A stretch of DNA of 64,000 nucleotides from Nocardioides sp. Iso805N (GCF_000364605.1 NZ_KB822580.1:128823-192822), one strand, 5' to 3'. Positions 44,127-56,669 are shown, counted from the stretch's first letter. Notes: a model not told the origin generated them from the letters alone. Translations and numbers: made by a program.

Positions 44127-46739
44127 ATGCGCGCGATCCGTCGTTTCACGGTCCGTCCTGTCCTTCCCGAGCCGCTCGCCGCGCTCGGCACCCTTGCCGG
44201 CAACCTGCGCTGGTCCTGGCACGGCCCGGCGCAGGATGTCTTCGCCGGGGTCGAACGGCAGCTGTGGGAGCAGGTGGAGCACGATCCGGTCCGGCTGCTC
44301 GGCGAAGTCTCCCGCAGCCGGCTGGACGAGCTGGCCGTCGACGAGGTCTTCCTCGAGCGGCTCGGCGACGCGCAGCGGGACCTGGACCGCTACCTGACCG
44401 AGGACCGCTGGTACCAGCGCTCGGCCGCCGATGGTCCGAGGGCGATCGGCTACTTCTCGCCGGAGTTCGGCGTGGCGGCGGTGCTGCCGCAGTACTCCGG
44501 CGGCCTGGGCATCCTCGCCGGCGATCACCTGAAGGCGGCCAGCGATCTCGGCGTACCGGTGATCGGGGTGGGCCTGCTCTACAAGCACGGCTACTTCAGT
44601 CAGTCGTTGTCCCGTGAGGGCTGGCAGCAGGAGTCCTACCCGGTGCTCGATCCGGCGGGGCTGCCGATCGCTGCACTGCGCGAGCCCGACGGGAACCGCG
44701 CCACCATCACGATCAGCCTGCCCGACGGGCAGACGCTCGCCGCCCGCATCTGGGTCGCCTCGGTCGGCAGGGTGCCGCTGCTGATGCTCGACGCCGACGT
44801 CGAGGAGAACAGCGAGGCCCTGCGTGAGGTCACCGATCGCCTGTACGGCGGAAACTCCGAGCACCGGCTGCGCCAGGAGCTCCTGCTCGGCGTCGGGGGA
44901 GTGCGCGCGCTGCGCGTCTACAGCCGGCTGACGGGCGCGCCCGCGCCGGAGGTCTTCCACACCAACGAGGGCCACGCCGGGTTCCTCGGCCTGGAGCGGA
45001 TCCGCGAGCTGACGGTGGCCGAGGACGGTCCGCGCCTGGACTTCGACACCGCGCTGGAGGTGGGCCGCGCCTCCACGGTCTTCACCACCCACACCCCCGT
45101 GCCGGCGGGCATCGACCGGTTCCCGCGCACGCTGATCGAGCAGTACTTCGCCGACGGTGCCGGCGCCGTGCCCGGCGTACCGCTGGAGCGCGCGCTCGCC
45201 TTCGGCAGCGAGGACTACGAGGGCGGCGATCCCGGCGTGTTCAACATGGCCGTGATGGGCTTCCGACTGGCACAGCGCGCCAACGGCGTCTCGCGCCTGC
45301 ACGGCCACGTCAGTCGGGAGATGTTCAGCGGCCTGTGGCCCGCCTTCGACGAGGCCGAGGTGCCGATCGGCTCGATCACCAACGGCGTGCACGCCCCGAC
45401 GTGGGTGGCGCGGGAGTTCTTCGCGCTGGCCCAGGCCGAGGGCGCCGACCCCGACAGCGACGACACCGACGCGTTCTGGGCCGCCGTCGACAAGGTGCCG
45501 GCCGATCGGGTGTTCCACACCAAGCGCACCCTGCGGGCGCGGCTGGTCGAGGACGCCCGTCGTCGGTTGCACGCCTCCTACCGCAAGCGCGGCCTGGCGA
45601 CGGCCGAGCTCACCTGGATCGACCAGGCGCTCGACCCGGACGTGCTCACGATCGGCTTCGCGCGACGGGCCGCCTCGTACAAGCGACTGACGCTGATGCT
45701 GCGCGACACGGAGCGGCTCAAGCGGCTCCTCCTCGACCCGGAGCGGCCGGTCCAGTTGGTCATCGCGGGCAAGGCGCATCCGGCTGACGACGGCGGCAAG
45801 AAGCTGATCCAGGACATCGTCCGGCTCGCTGACGACCCGTCGATCCGGCATCGGATCGTGTACCTGCCCAACTACGACATCGGGATGGCGCAGCCCCTCT
45901 ACCCGGGCTGTGACGTATGGCTGAACAATCCGTTGCGGCCCTATGAGGCCTGCGGCACCTCGGGCATGAAGGCAGCGCTGAACGGCGGCCTCAACCTCTC
46001 CATCCTCGACGGCTGGTGGGACGAGTGGTACGACGGCGACAACGGCTGGGCGATCCCGACGGCCGACCCCTCGACGGGCTCGGGGCAGGCGGATCTGGAC
46101 AGCGACAAGCGCGACGACCTCGAGGCCGCATCGCTCTACGACCTGATCGAGCACGAGGTCGCACCGCGGTTCTACGACCGGGGTGAGGACGGTGTGCCCG
46201 TGCGCTGGGTCGAGATGATGCGACACACCCTGAAGTCGCTCGGCCCCAAGGTGCTGGCCACCCGGATGGTGCGTGACTACGTGCGCGAGCTCTACGCCCC
46301 GGCCGCGGCGGAAGCGCGCTCGCTGACGGACCGCTCGCTGGACGACGCCTTCGGTGGGGCACGCGAGCTGGCGGCGTGGAAGCGGCGCGTGCGCGCTGCC
46401 TGGGGCAGCGTGCGGGTGGAGCACGTCGAGGGCACCGCGCCGCGGCATCCGGAGGTCGGGGCGAGCCTCGACGTACGGGCGTATGTGGCGTTGGGGGCGC
46501 TCACGCCCGACGACGTCGAGGTGCAGCTGGTGCACGGGCGCACCGACGACAACGACTGCATCGTCGCCTCGTCGGTGACGCCGCTCGACCTGGCCGAGAC
46601 CTACGACGGTGGGCGCTACTGCTTCGCCGGCACCGTCGTGCTGGACCGGGCCGGCGCGTTCGGCTACACGGTCCGGGTGGTGCCGCGCAACGCCCACCTC
46701 GCCTCTGTCGCGGAGCTGGGCGTGGTGGCGGTCGCCTGA
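44127..46739 (+). CDS. glgP: Alpha-glucan (glycogen/maltodextrin) phosphorylase
   Basis: 870 residues of the GT35 family, long actinobacterial type. FSPEFGVAAVLPQYSGGLGILAGDHLKAASDLG near the N-terminus and the pyridoxal-binding region with FARRAASYKRLTL, followed by PYEACGTSGMKAALNGGLNLSILDGWWDE, are characteristic. It releases glucose-1-phosphate from alpha-1,4-glucan. A DPSTGSGQADLDSD stretch at about residues 649-662 looks like a short in-frame insertion where relatives I recall have a shorter TADG linker. Start is ATG 44127. Confidence 0.94.
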   Translation: MRAIRRFTVRPVLPEPLAALGTLAGNLRWSWHGPAQDVFAGVERQLWEQVEHDPVRLLGEVSRSRLDELAVDEVFLERLGDAQRDLDRYLTEDRWYQRSAADGPRAIGYFSPEFGVAAVLPQYSGGLGILAGDHLKAASDLGVPVIGVGLLYKHGYFSQSLSREGWQQESYPVLDPAGLPIAALREPDGNRATITISLPDGQTLAARIWVASVGRVPLLMLDADVEENSEALREVTDRLYGGNSEHRLRQELLLGVGGVRALRVYSRLTGAPAPEVFHTNEGHAGFLGLERIRELTVAEDGPRLDFDTALEVGRASTVFTTHTPVPAGIDRFPRTLIEQYFADGAGAVPGVPLERALAFGSEDYEGGDPGVFNMAVMGFRLAQRANGVSRLHGHVSREMFSGLWPAFDEAEVPIGSITNGVHAPTWVAREFFALAQAEGADPDSDDTDAFWAAVDKVPADRVFHTKRTLRARLVEDARRRLHASYRKRGLATAELTWIDQALDPDVLTIGFARRAASYKRLTLMLRDTERLKRLLLDPERPVQLVIAGKAHPADDGGKKLIQDIVRLADDPSIRHRIVYLPNYDIGMAQPLYPGCDVWLNNPLRPYEACGTSGMKAALNGGLNLSILDGWWDEWYDGDNGWAIPTADPSTGSGQADLDSDKRDDLEAASLYDLIEHEVAPRFYDRGEDGVPVRWVEMMRHTLKSLGPKVLATRMVRDYVRELYAPAAAEARSLTDRSLDDAFGGARELAAWKRRVRAAWGSVRVEHVEGTAPRHPEVGASLDVRAYVALGALTPDDVEVQLVHGRTDDNDCIVASSVTPLDLAETYDGGRYCFAGTVVLDRAGAFGYTVRVVPRNAHLASVAELGVVAVA

Positions 46740-48938
<2,199 letters not shown>

Positions 48939-48978
48939 TCGCGGTATTCTTGCCGATCCACCCGTTAGGGTCCTTCAC

Positions 48979-49773
48979 ATGACTGGTACTGGTGAGTACG
49001 CCGGGGAGTTCGTCCGCCTCGAGGTGGCCGACGGGGTCGCAACGCTGCGGCTGGACCGGCCCAAGATGAACGCGATCAGCTTCCAGGTGCAGGCCGAGCT
49101 CCAAGCCGCCGCTGCGGAGGCGACCGCGAGTCCCGAGATCCGCGCCGTCGTCGTGTACGGCGGGGAGCGGCTGCTTGCGGCCGGAAACGACGTCAAGGAG
49201 ATGGCCGCGCTGTCCTATCCCGAGATGATCGAGCGGTCGGCGGGGGTGCAGGCGGCGATCACCGCGATCGCGCAGATCCCCAAGCCGACCGTGGCCGCGG
49301 TGACCGGCTACGCCCTCGGAGGCGGCTGCGAGCTGACCCTGGCAGCCGACCTGAGGTTCGCCTCGCCGAGGGCCGTCTTCGGTCAGCCGGAGGTGCTGCT
49401 CGGCATCATCCCTGGTGCCGGCGGCACCCAGCGGCTGGCCCGGCTGGTCGGGCCGAGCAGGGCGAAGGACATCATCCTCACCGGGCGGTTCGTCGACGCC
49501 GAGGAGGCGTTGGCGATCGGATTGGCCGACCGCGTCGTCGAGGACCCCTACGCCGAGGCGCTGGCTTGGGCGCAGCAGTTCACCAAGGGTGCGCCGTACG
49601 CCCTGCGCGCCGCCAAGGAGGCGGTCGACCGCGGCCTCGCCACGGATCTGGCGACCGGCCTGGAGATCGAGCGGCAGCAGTTCGCGGCGGTCTTCGCCAC
49701 CGAGGACGCCCGGACCGGCATGCGCTCGTTCGTCGAGAACGGGCCCGGCAAGGCGACCTTCGAGGGGCGCTGA
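48979..49773 (+). CDS. Enoyl-CoA hydratase/isomerase
   Basis: 264 residues of crotonase fold. GYALGGGCELTLAADLR holds the first catalytic Glu and FGQPEVLLGIIPGAGGTQRL the second, so hydratase activity is expected. It may act on crotonyl-CoA/3-hydroxybutyryl-CoA. It lies head-to-head with glgX and is followed two bases later by a small membrane protein gene. ATG at 48979 starts just before the domain. Confidence 0.92.
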   Translation: MTGTGEYAGEFVRLEVADGVATLRLDRPKMNAISFQVQAELQAAAAEATASPEIRAVVVYGGERLLAAGNDVKEMAALSYPEMIERSAGVQAAITAIAQIPKPTVAAVTGYALGGGCELTLAADLRFASPRAVFGQPEVLLGIIPGAGGTQRLARLVGPSRAKDIILTGRFVDAEEALAIGLADRVVEDPYAEALAWAQQFTKGAPYALRAAKEAVDRGLATDLATGLEIERQQFAAVFATEDARTGMRSFVENGPGKATFEGR

Positions 49774-49775
49774 GG

Positions 49776-50114
49776 ATGGCCGAGTCGACCCGCAGCAACC
49801 CCGGCGTCGTGACCCGCGTCCGGATGGTCCTGGGCCAGGTCGTGTGGGCGATCGCGGTCCTCGCGGCGCTCTTCCTCGCTCTCGGCGCGCTGCTGATCGC
49901 CGTGCAGGCGAACCAGGACAACGCGCTGGTGAAGTTCGTGCTCAACGTGGCAGATGTGGTCGATCTCGGACTCTTCGACCGTGACAACGGCATCAAGCAG
50001 TTCACCGGGGAGAACGCTGCGACCAAGAACGCCCTGTTCAACTGGGGTATCGGGGCGTTGGCGTGGCTGGTCGTGGGCCGGATCCTGGACCGGATCCTGC
50101 GCCCCAACCGCTGA
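49776..50114 (+). CDS. Small two-helix membrane protein
   Basis: 112 residues with two hydrophobic segments (about 23-45, VWAIAVLAALFLALGALLIAV; and about 87-105, LFNWGIGALAWLVVGRILDRIL) and a polar linker (FDRDNGIKQFTGENAATKN). I do not recognise a family. The ATG lies two bases after the enoyl-CoA hydratase stop, so they are probably in one transcript. Function unknown. Confidence 0.75.
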   Translation: MAESTRSNPGVVTRVRMVLGQVVWAIAVLAALFLALGALLIAVQANQDNALVKFVLNVADVVDLGLFDRDNGIKQFTGENAATKNALFNWGIGALAWLVVGRILDRILRPNR

Positions 50115-50210
50115 CGTCGAGGCCAGCCTGCGACGAGGTGTGACATCCCGCACAGCAGTTCACTGAGGCGGTGTGACATTCTGCATGGCGGGACGCCGTG
50201 GACAGGTGAG

Positions 50211-50222
50211 TACCCGCCGGTA
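50211..50222. promoter_or_regulatory. TACY-N4-RGTA palindrome upstream of etfB
   Basis: TACCCGCCGGTA ends 53 bases before the etfB ATG. Its halves TACC and GGTA are perfectly complementary across CGCC. The site differs from the thiolase/epimerase copy at only one base. Confidence 0.55.
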
Positions 50223-50275
50223 ACATCGGCGTCGTCCTACGACCACCACAGGAGGGGCCGCTCCGGCCGCACACC

Positions 50276-51076
50276 ATGAACATTGTTGTCTGTGTGAAGT
50301 ATGTTCCCGACGCGACGGGCGACCGCCGCTTCGAGGGTGACAACACCGTCGACCGCGTCGACGTCGACGGCCTGCTGTCCGAGCTCGACGAGTACGCCGT
50401 CGAGCAGGCGTTGCAGATCAAGGAGAAGCGCGCCGACGAGGAGATCGAGGTGACCGCGCTGACGGTCGGCCCCGAGAAGGCCGTCGATGCGGTCCGCAAG
50501 GCGCTGCAGATGGGCGCCGACAAGGCCGTCCACGTCGTCGACGACGCCATTGCCGGCTCGGACGCGATCGGCACCTCGCTGGTGCTCGCCGAGGCGATCA
50601 AGAAGGCCAACGGGGGCACGGCTCCGGACCTCGTGGTCTGTGGCCTTGCCTCGACCGACGCTGGCATGAGCGTGGTCCCGGCCATGCTTGCCGAGCGCCT
50701 CGGGCTGCCGCAGGTCACGCTGGCCGCGGTAGTGGAGAGCCAGGGCAACCAGGTTCGGATCAAGCGCGACACCGACACCGCGACCGAGGTCATCGGGGGC
50801 ACCATGCCGCTCGTGCTCTCGGTCACCGACCAGTCGGGGGAGGCTCGCTACCCCTCGTTCAAGGGCATCATGGCGGCGAAGAAGAAGCCGCTGGAGACCT
50901 GGAGCCTGGGCGACCTGGGCATCGACGCGGGCCAGCTCGGTCTCTCGTCCGCCTGGACGGCCGTCGAGGAGACCGCCGCCCGCCCGCCGCGCACCGCCGG
51001 CGAGATCGTCAAGGACGAGGACGGCTCGGGCGCCAAGGCGCTGGCCGACTTCCTCGCCTCGAAGAAGTTCATCTAA
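50276..51076 (+). CDS. etfB: Electron transfer flavoprotein beta subunit
   Basis: 266 residues opening MNIVVCVKYVPD, with VDGLLSELDEYAVEQALQIKEK, GADKAVHV and the PDLVVCGLASTDAGM region of the ETF beta fold. It binds AMP and, with the alpha subunit, FAD; it accepts electrons from acyl-CoA dehydrogenases. It starts an operon with etfA and has a TACY-N4-RGTA site upstream. Confidence 0.96.
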   Translation: MNIVVCVKYVPDATGDRRFEGDNTVDRVDVDGLLSELDEYAVEQALQIKEKRADEEIEVTALTVGPEKAVDAVRKALQMGADKAVHVVDDAIAGSDAIGTSLVLAEAIKKANGGTAPDLVVCGLASTDAGMSVVPAMLAERLGLPQVTLAAVVESQGNQVRIKRDTDTATEVIGGTMPLVLSVTDQSGEARYPSFKGIMAAKKKPLETWSLGDLGIDAGQLGLSSAWTAVEETAARPPRTAGEIVKDEDGSGAKALADFLASKKFI

Positions 51077-51103
51077 GCAGCGGCGAGATAAGGAGAATGG
51101 GAC

Positions 51104-52066
51104 ATGTCTGAGGTTCTGGTCCTCGTCGACTACGTCAATGGTGCGGTGAAGAAGCCGACGTTCGAGCTGCTCACCATCGCCAAGCGTCTGGGCACGCCGG
51201 CGGCCGTCTTCATCGGCCCGGCCGATCAGGCCGCGACCGTGGCCGAGGCGGTGAAGAAGTACGGCGCCGAGAAGGTCTACGCGATCGACGACGCCGAGAT
51301 CAAGGGCTACCTGGTGGCCCCGAAGGCCGAGGCGCTGCAGCAGCTCGCCCAGGGTAAGGACCTGGCCGCGATCCTGCTGCCGTCCTCGGCCGAGAACAAG
51401 GAGATCGCCGGTCGTCTGGCGATCAAGCTCGAGTCGGGTCTGATCACCGACGCCGTGGACGTCGCCGAGGCCGGTGGGGGAGTCACCACGACGCAGTCGG
51501 TCTTCGCGGGCAACTACACGGTTCAGGCCAAGGTCACCAAGGGCACCCCGATCATCACGGTCAAGCCCAACTCGGCCGCGCCCGAGGAGTCGGCCGGTGC
51601 CGGCGCCGTCGAGCAGGTTGCGGTGACGATCTCCGATGGTGCCAAGACCGCCCAGATCGTGGCTACCCAGCCGCGTCAGGCGACCGGCCGCCCCGAGCTC
51701 ACCGAGGCCGCGATCGTGGTCTCCGGTGGTCGTGGCACGGGCGGCAACTTCGAGCCGGTCGAGAACCTGGCCGACGCGCTGGGGGCCGCCGTGGGTGCCT
51801 CGCGCGCCGCCGTCGACTCCGGCTGGAAGCCGCACACCTTCCAGGTCGGCCAGACGGGCAAGGTGGTCTCGCCGCAGCTCTACGTCGCCAACGGCATCTC
51901 CGGTGCGATCCAGCACCGCGCAGGCATGCAGACCTCGAAGACCATCGTCGCGGTCAACAAGGACGAGGAGGCGCCGATCTTCGAGCTCGTCGACTTCGGC
52001 GTCGTCGGCGACCTGCACGCGGTCCTGCCCGCGCTCACGCAGGAGATCAACCAGCGCAAGGGCTGA
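51104..52066 (+). CDS. etfA: Electron transfer flavoprotein alpha subunit
   Basis: 320 residues; ETF alpha. The C-terminal FAD domain has [76 protein letters not shown], diagnostic of the family. Separated from etfB by 27 bases with AAGGAG ahead of the ATG. A strong hairpin follows at 52115. Confidence 0.97.
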   Translation: MSEVLVLVDYVNGAVKKPTFELLTIAKRLGTPAAVFIGPADQAATVAEAVKKYGAEKVYAIDDAEIKGYLVAPKAEALQQLAQGKDLAAILLPSSAENKEIAGRLAIKLESGLITDAVDVAEAGGGVTTTQSVFAGNYTVQAKVTKGTPIITVKPNSAAPEESAGAGAVEQVAVTISDGAKTAQIVATQPRQATGRPELTEAAIVVSGGRGTGGNFEPVENLADALGAAVGASRAAVDSGWKPHTFQVGQTGKVVSPQLYVANGISGAIQHRAGMQTSKTIVAVNKDEEAPIFELVDFGVVGDLHAVLPALTQEINQRKG

Positions 52067-52114
52067 GGTCCCGCCGCCGGAGGCGGCCGGGATGACGAAG
52101 CTCATCAACAGAGC

Positions 52115-52151
52115 CAGAGCGGGCCGTCGGATCCTCCGGCGGCCCGCTCTG
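52115..52151 (+). terminator. Hairpin terminator after etfBA
   Basis: CAGAGCGGGCC and GGCCCGCTCTG are perfect 11-bp complements, enclosing 15 bases that can pair further (CCGTCGGA/TCCGGCGG with a mismatch). It lies 49 bases after the etfA stop. No long T-run follows. Confidence 0.65.
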
Positions 52152-52268
52152 CGTATCCGCATCTGACCCGAACCTGTGAATCTTCCAGATCATCGGTGGA
52201 GAACCCGCAAATCACAGCAGTCACAGGTACAGTCGCTCCGAATTCTCGGATATAGAGGGGGAGGGCCG

Positions 52269-53642
52269 GTGCTGGCTCGACGATGGACGGTGGCGGGAGC
52301 CACCGCAGCAATGGCGACACTGCTGGCAGTGACCGTGGCGACACCGATGCAGGCCGATGGGGCGACGACGGCCTCGCCGAGTGCAACGCCGACCGTGACG
52401 CCGACCGCGACGCCGAAGGGGCCGTGGATGCCCGACCTGGGCCCGGCGTTCAACAACCCGCTCGGATCGCAGAAGCAGAAGTACGTCGTCAACACGCGCA
52501 TCCTCAAGGCCGTCCAGCACGCGAACCCGAACAGCACGATCCGGTTCTCGACGTACTCCTTCGACCGTGAGGACATCACCAAGGCGCTCTACAAGGCGCA
52601 CAAGAAGAAGCACGTCAACGTGCAGGTGGTGGTGAACCACAACGTGGTCACCCCGAACGAGATCTGGCTGCAGAAGAAGCTCGGCAAGAACACCAAGAAG
52701 TCCAGCTTCTTCCACATCTGCAAGGGCTCGTGCCGTGGCAAGGGCGGCGGCAACGAGCACGCCAAGATCTACTCGTTCAGCGCGACCGGCGGCGCCAAGG
52801 ACCTGATGATCGAGAGCTCGGGCAACCTGACCAGCGGTGCCGCCGCCGGCCAATGGAACGACGTCTACTCGATCATGGGTAACACCAGGCTGTTCGACAC
52901 CTGGGTGAAGGTGTTCAACCAGTACAAGAAGGACAAGCCGGTCAAGAAGCGGACGATCGTCTACAAGTCGCGCCAACTCGACGTGACCTGGCACCGGCTC
53001 AACACCGCCGCTCTCTCCCAGCCGATCGCGACCAAGGACAAGGTCACCACGATCAGCGCGCGGAAGAAGAAGAAGAAGAAGAGCGCGGGCGACCCGGTGC
53101 TGAAGCGGCTCAACAAGGTCAGCTGCAAGACCAGCGCCGCGCACGGTGACAGCAAGGGCCACACCGTCATCCGGATCATCATGTACGCCTGGTTCGGCAA
53201 TCGCTCGGTTCCGATCGCGAAGAAGGTCGCTTCGCTCAAGCGGGCCGGCTGCAACGTCGAGGCGATCCTCACCGAGCCTGGCGGCCAGACGGTGAGCATC
53301 CTCCGCTCCGCCGGCGTTCCGCTGCGCGACGCGGCGTGGAACTACGGCGAGAAGCTGGCGACCGACGGCTCCAAGCAGGTCTGGGGCCCGCGGCTCTACT
53401 CGCACCTGAAGTGGATGCTGATCAGCGGCAAGTACGGCGGCGTCAACCAGGACATCGTCTTCGCCGGCTCGGAGAACTGGTCGGGCATCTCGTTCTCCAA
53501 CGACGAGGTGACGCTCCAGCTGACCGGCGCAGCCTTCTACAAGGCCTACGTCGGCCACTTCAACCAGATGTGGAACACCAACGCCACGCACACCGAGACC
53601 GGCCGGGAGGACTACGGCTGGCCGCCGAAGCCGTGGAACTGA
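52269..53642 (+). CDS. Secreted phospholipase D-like protein
   Basis: 457 residues. Signal peptide near the start (WTVAGATAAMATLLAVTVATPMQADG), then a Thr/Pro-rich linker. Two PLD-like half sites follow: NEHAKIYSF (HxK) with SSGNLTSG near residue 185, and YSHLKWMLIS (HxK) with GSENWS near residue 400, as in bacterial secreted PLD/cardiolipin synthase-like phosphodiesterases. Lys-rich stretches (KKKKKKS) are notable. GTG start at 52269 follows a purine-rich GGGGGAGGG segment. Substrate (lipid or nucleic acid) is unknown. Confidence 0.83.
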   Translation: MLARRWTVAGATAAMATLLAVTVATPMQADGATTASPSATPTVTPTATPKGPWMPDLGPAFNNPLGSQKQKYVVNTRILKAVQHANPNSTIRFSTYSFDREDITKALYKAHKKKHVNVQVVVNHNVVTPNEIWLQKKLGKNTKKSSFFHICKGSCRGKGGGNEHAKIYSFSATGGAKDLMIESSGNLTSGAAAGQWNDVYSIMGNTRLFDTWVKVFNQYKKDKPVKKRTIVYKSRQLDVTWHRLNTAALSQPIATKDKVTTISARKKKKKKSAGDPVLKRLNKVSCKTSAAHGDSKGHTVIRIIMYAWFGNRSVPIAKKVASLKRAGCNVEAILTEPGGQTVSILRSAGVPLRDAAWNYGEKLATDGSKQVWGPRLYSHLKWMLISGKYGGVNQDIVFAGSENWSGISFSNDEVTLQLTGAAFYKAYVGHFNQMWNTNATHTETGREDYGWPPKPWN

Positions 53643-53673
53643 TCCTCGGCCTCGAGTACGAACCGGCCCGGTC

Positions 53674-54558
53674 GTGGAGCTGAGCGGGCTCACCCCGCTC
53701 GACGGCGGCTGGTCCGGGGAGACCTTCCTGGCGGAGGCTCCCGGTGAGCGCAGCGTGGTGCGGATCTTCGCGGGTCCGCGCCACGCTCGCTTCGCCGCAG
53801 ACGTCAACGCCGCCCTGCTCGAGTTGGTGCGCGGTCTGGTCCCGGTGCCCGCCGTGCTGGAGGTGCGGCCCGCCCGCGACGGCGTCCCCGCCCTGCTCAT
53901 CACCGAGTACGTCGCCGCCGTCCGCGCCGACCTGGCCCTGCCCGAACTCGAGCCCGAGCGACTCGGATCGCTCGGAGAACGACTCGGTCGGATCGCAGGC
54001 ACGCTTGCCGGGATGCCGCAGCAGCGCGCGGGGCTGTTCGTCGACGCCGACCTGAGGGTCGAGCCGTTCGAGCCGGCCGCCGATCTCCTCGCCTGGGTCG
54101 ACGCTCACGCCGACGCGCTCGGTTGGGAGACGACACCGCTCGACCGGTTGCGCGCGGTGGCGCGGCGCGCGCAGGACCTGCTCGACGGCGTCGGCAGGAC
54201 GAGCCTGGCGCACGGCGACCTGAACCCGAAGAACATCCTGCTCGATCCCGACTCGCTCGAGGTCGCAGCCGTCCTCGACTGGGAGTTCGCGCACGCGGGC
54301 TCGCCGTACGGCGATCTGGGGAACCTGGTGCGCTTCGATCGCGCTCCCGCCTGGATCGATGGTGTGCTCGCGGGCTATGGCGCGGTGCGTGGCGGAGAGG
54401 CCGCCGCGACGCTCGACCTGGCGCGAGCCGCCGACCTGCTGGCGCTGGTCGAGCTGGCCGGCCGTCGTGCGGCCAACCCGGTGGCCGCCCGGGCACACGA
54501 TCACCTGCTGGCGATCGCGGAGTCCGAGGACTGGCACGCCGTACCCTCTTCTGCATGA
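53674..54558 (+). CDS. Aminoglycoside phosphotransferase-family (choline kinase-like) protein
   Basis: 294 residues, APH/protein kinase-like fold. [14 protein letters not shown] is the catalytic loop and [18 protein letters not shown] the metal-binding motif (DWE in place of DFD). Substrate unknown; aminoglycoside resistance cannot be inferred. Its stop overlaps the proA ATG by 4 bases, so the two are translationally coupled. Start is GTG at 53674. Confidence 0.86.
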   Translation: MELSGLTPLDGGWSGETFLAEAPGERSVVRIFAGPRHARFAADVNAALLELVRGLVPVPAVLEVRPARDGVPALLITEYVAAVRADLALPELEPERLGSLGERLGRIAGTLAGMPQQRAGLFVDADLRVEPFEPAADLLAWVDAHADALGWETTPLDRLRAVARRAQDLLDGVGRTSLAHGDLNPKNILLDPDSLEVAAVLDWEFAHAGSPYGDLGNLVRFDRAPAWIDGVLAGYGAVRGGEAAATLDLARAADLLALVELAGRRAANPVAARAHDHLLAIAESEDWHAVPSSA

Positions 54559-55805
54559 GCGTCGAGCAGGACATCCGCGAGGTCGCGCTGCGAGCGCGCG
54601 AGGCCAGCTATGAGCTGGCACTGGCCACCCGGGCCTCGAAGGATGCCACCCTGCGTGCGATGGCTGACGCGCTGCTGGTCCGCGGCGAGGAGGTGCTCGC
54701 GGCCAACGCCGAGGACATCGTCAACGCTGAGGAGAGCGGTACGCCGGCCAACATCATCGACCGGCTCCGGCTGACACTGGAGCGGCTCGAGGGGATGGCG
54801 CAGGGCCTGCGCGACGTGGCCGGTCTGCCCGACCCGGTCGGCGAGGTGGTGCGCGGCTCGACCCTGGCCAACGGCCTGGAGCTGCGTCAGGTCCGGGTGC
54901 CCTTCGGTGTGGTCGGGATGATCTACGAGGCCCGGCCGAACGTCACCGCGGATGCGGCGGGCATCTGCCTGAAGTCGGGCAATGCCGTGCTGCTGCGCGG
55001 CTCCTCCAGCGCGAAGGCGTCCAACGCTGCCATCGTGGCGGTGCTGCGCGACGCCGTGGTTGCCAGTGGGCTGCCCGCCGACGCGGTCCAACTGGTGCCG
55101 GGCGAGAGCCGAGACTCGGTCAAGGCACTGATGCGCGCTCGAGGCCTGGTCGACGTACTGATTCCGCGCGGAGGAGCGGGCCTGATCCGCACCGTGGTCG
55201 AGGAGTCGATCGTGCCGGTCATCGAGACCGGCGTCGGCAATGTGCACGTCTACGTCGACAAGGCGGCCGACCTGGAGAAGGCGCTCGCCATCGTGCTCAA
55301 CTCCAAGACCCACCGCACCAGCGTGTGCAACAGCGCCGAGTCGCTGCTGGTCCATGCCGACATCGCGGAGGTGTTCCTGCCGCGGGTGGTGGCGGCGCTG
55401 CAGGCGAGCGGCGTGACGATCCACGGCGACGACGCCTTCTGCGGCTTCGACGGCGTCGAAGGCGCGACCGACGAGGACTGGGAGCGCGAGTACCTCTCGC
55501 TCGACATCGCCGCGGCCGTCGTACCCTCGCTCGAGCACGCCGTCGCGCACATCCGCCGGTGGTCGAGCCAGCACACCGAGGCGATCGTCACCGAGGATCT
55601 CGCCGCCGCCCGGCGTTTCACCGCTGCCGTCGACGCGGCCGCGGTGATGGTCAATGCGTCCACCCGCTTCACCGACGGCGGGGAGTTCGGCTTCGGCGCC
55701 GAGATCGGCATCTCCACCCAGAAGCTGCACGCCCGCGGCCCGATGGGCCTGCAGGAGATGACCTCCACCAAGTACGTCGTGACCGGCGACGGCCAGGTCC
55801 GCTGA
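54555..55805 (+). CDS. proA: Gamma-glutamyl phosphate reductase
   Basis: 416 residues of ALDH-like fold. The catalytic Cys is in [14 protein letters not shown], and [33 protein letters not shown] is the cofactor-binding region typical of ProA. It catalyses the second step of proline synthesis. Length fits the family (about 415). proB is not adjacent. It overlaps the phosphotransferase gene by 4 bases. Confidence 0.97.
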   Translation: MSVEQDIREVALRAREASYELALATRASKDATLRAMADALLVRGEEVLAANAEDIVNAEESGTPANIIDRLRLTLERLEGMAQGLRDVAGLPDPVGEVVRGSTLANGLELRQVRVPFGVVGMIYEARPNVTADAAGICLKSGNAVLLRGSSSAKASNAAIVAVLRDAVVASGLPADAVQLVPGESRDSVKALMRARGLVDVLIPRGGAGLIRTVVEESIVPVIETGVGNVHVYVDKAADLEKALAIVLNSKTHRTSVCNSAESLLVHADIAEVFLPRVVAALQASGVTIHGDDAFCGFDGVEGATDEDWEREYLSLDIAAAVVPSLEHAVAHIRRWSSQHTEAIVTEDLAAARRFTAAVDAAAVMVNASTRFTDGGEFGFGAEIGISTQKLHARGPMGLQEMTSTKYVVTGDGQVR

Positions 55806-55840
55806 GCGAGCCCGGACCAGGCTCGGATAGGGTGTCCCTC

Positions 55841-55990
55841 ATGTCGAGCACTGTCCTGCGCCTGGCCGCCGAGGCCGGAGAGCACCACGAGAAGGTCAAC
55901 CACTGGATCGTCGGGCTCATCGCCCTGGTGATCCTGTTCGGCGCGATGGGCGCGCTGCTGATCTTCGGCGCTGGTCGCGAGCACTCCTGA
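55841..55990 (+). CDS. 49-residue single-helix membrane protein
   Basis: A small protein with an amphipathic N-terminus ([18 protein letters not shown]) and one hydrophobic helix (about 22-43, [21 protein letters not shown]), ending GAGREHS. ATG at 55841. Small membrane proteins of this kind precede nadD in several actinobacteria as I recall. Function unknown; it probably belongs to the nadD-rsfS-gpgP transcript. Confidence 0.7.
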   Translation: MSSTVLRLAAEAGEHHEKVNHWIVGLIALVILFGAMGALLIFGAGREHS

Positions 55991-56006
55991 GCCGGGAGGT
56001 CGCCCC

Positions 56007-56669
56007 GTGACCGCCCTGCCGCGCACTGACGACAGGCAGGCGACCGGCCCGCGGCGCGTCGGGGTCATGGGCGGCACGTTCGACCCGATCCACCACGGCC
56101 ACCTGGTGGCTGCCTCCGAGGTCCAGGCGTGGTTCGACCTGGACGAGGTCGTCTTCGTGCCGACCGGCGATCCCTGGCAGAAGTCCGACCGCGAGGTCAG
56201 CCCGGCCGAGCACCGCTACCTGATGACGGTGATCGCCACGGCAGCCAACCCGCGGTTCACCGTCAGCCGGGTCGACATCGACCGCTCGGGCCCGACGTAC
56301 ACCATCGACACGCTGCGCGACCTGCGCGACTCGATGCCTGACGCGGAGCTGTTCTTCATCACCGGTGCCGACGCGCTCGCGGAGATCTTCACCTGGCGCA
56401 ATGTCGAGGAGCTCTTCGCGCTGGCTCAATTCGTGGGTTGTACCCGTCCTGGGTACACCATGGACGAGGAGACCCTGGCCAACATCCCGGCCGACCGGGT
56501 CACCATGATCGAGATCCCGGCCCTGGCGATCTCCTCGACCGACTGCCGTGAGCGGCACCGTCGTGGGGAGCCGGTGTGGTACCTCGTTCCCGACGGCGTG
56601 GTGCAGTACATCGCCAAGCACGACCTCTACCCAGCCAAATCTTCTCAGCCCGATCGGAAGGGCCTATGA
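56007..56669 (+). CDS. nadD: Nicotinate-nucleotide adenylyltransferase
   Basis: 220 residues with the T-site [11 protein letters not shown] and the C-terminal ISSTDCR motif typical of NadD. It adenylates nicotinate mononucleotide to form NaAD in NAD synthesis. GTG start at 56007. Its stop overlaps the rsfS ATG by 4 bases. The N-terminus has a 15-residue extension before the motif. Confidence 0.96.
   Translation: MTALPRTDDRQATGPRRVGVMGGTFDPIHHGHLVAASEVQAWFDLDEVVFVPTGDPWQKSDREVSPAEHRYLMTVIATAANPRFTVSRVDIDRSGPTYTIDTLRDLRDSMPDAELFFITGADALAEIFTWRNVEELFALAQFVGCTRPGYTMDEETLANIPADRVTMIEIPALAISSTDCRERHRRGEPVWYLVPDGVVQYIAKHDLYPAKSSQPDRKGL

Noticed and set aside
44085..46697. An 870-residue minus-strand frame opposite glgP
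   Set aside because: Low-complexity composition and no domain; it mirrors the codon bias of glgP.
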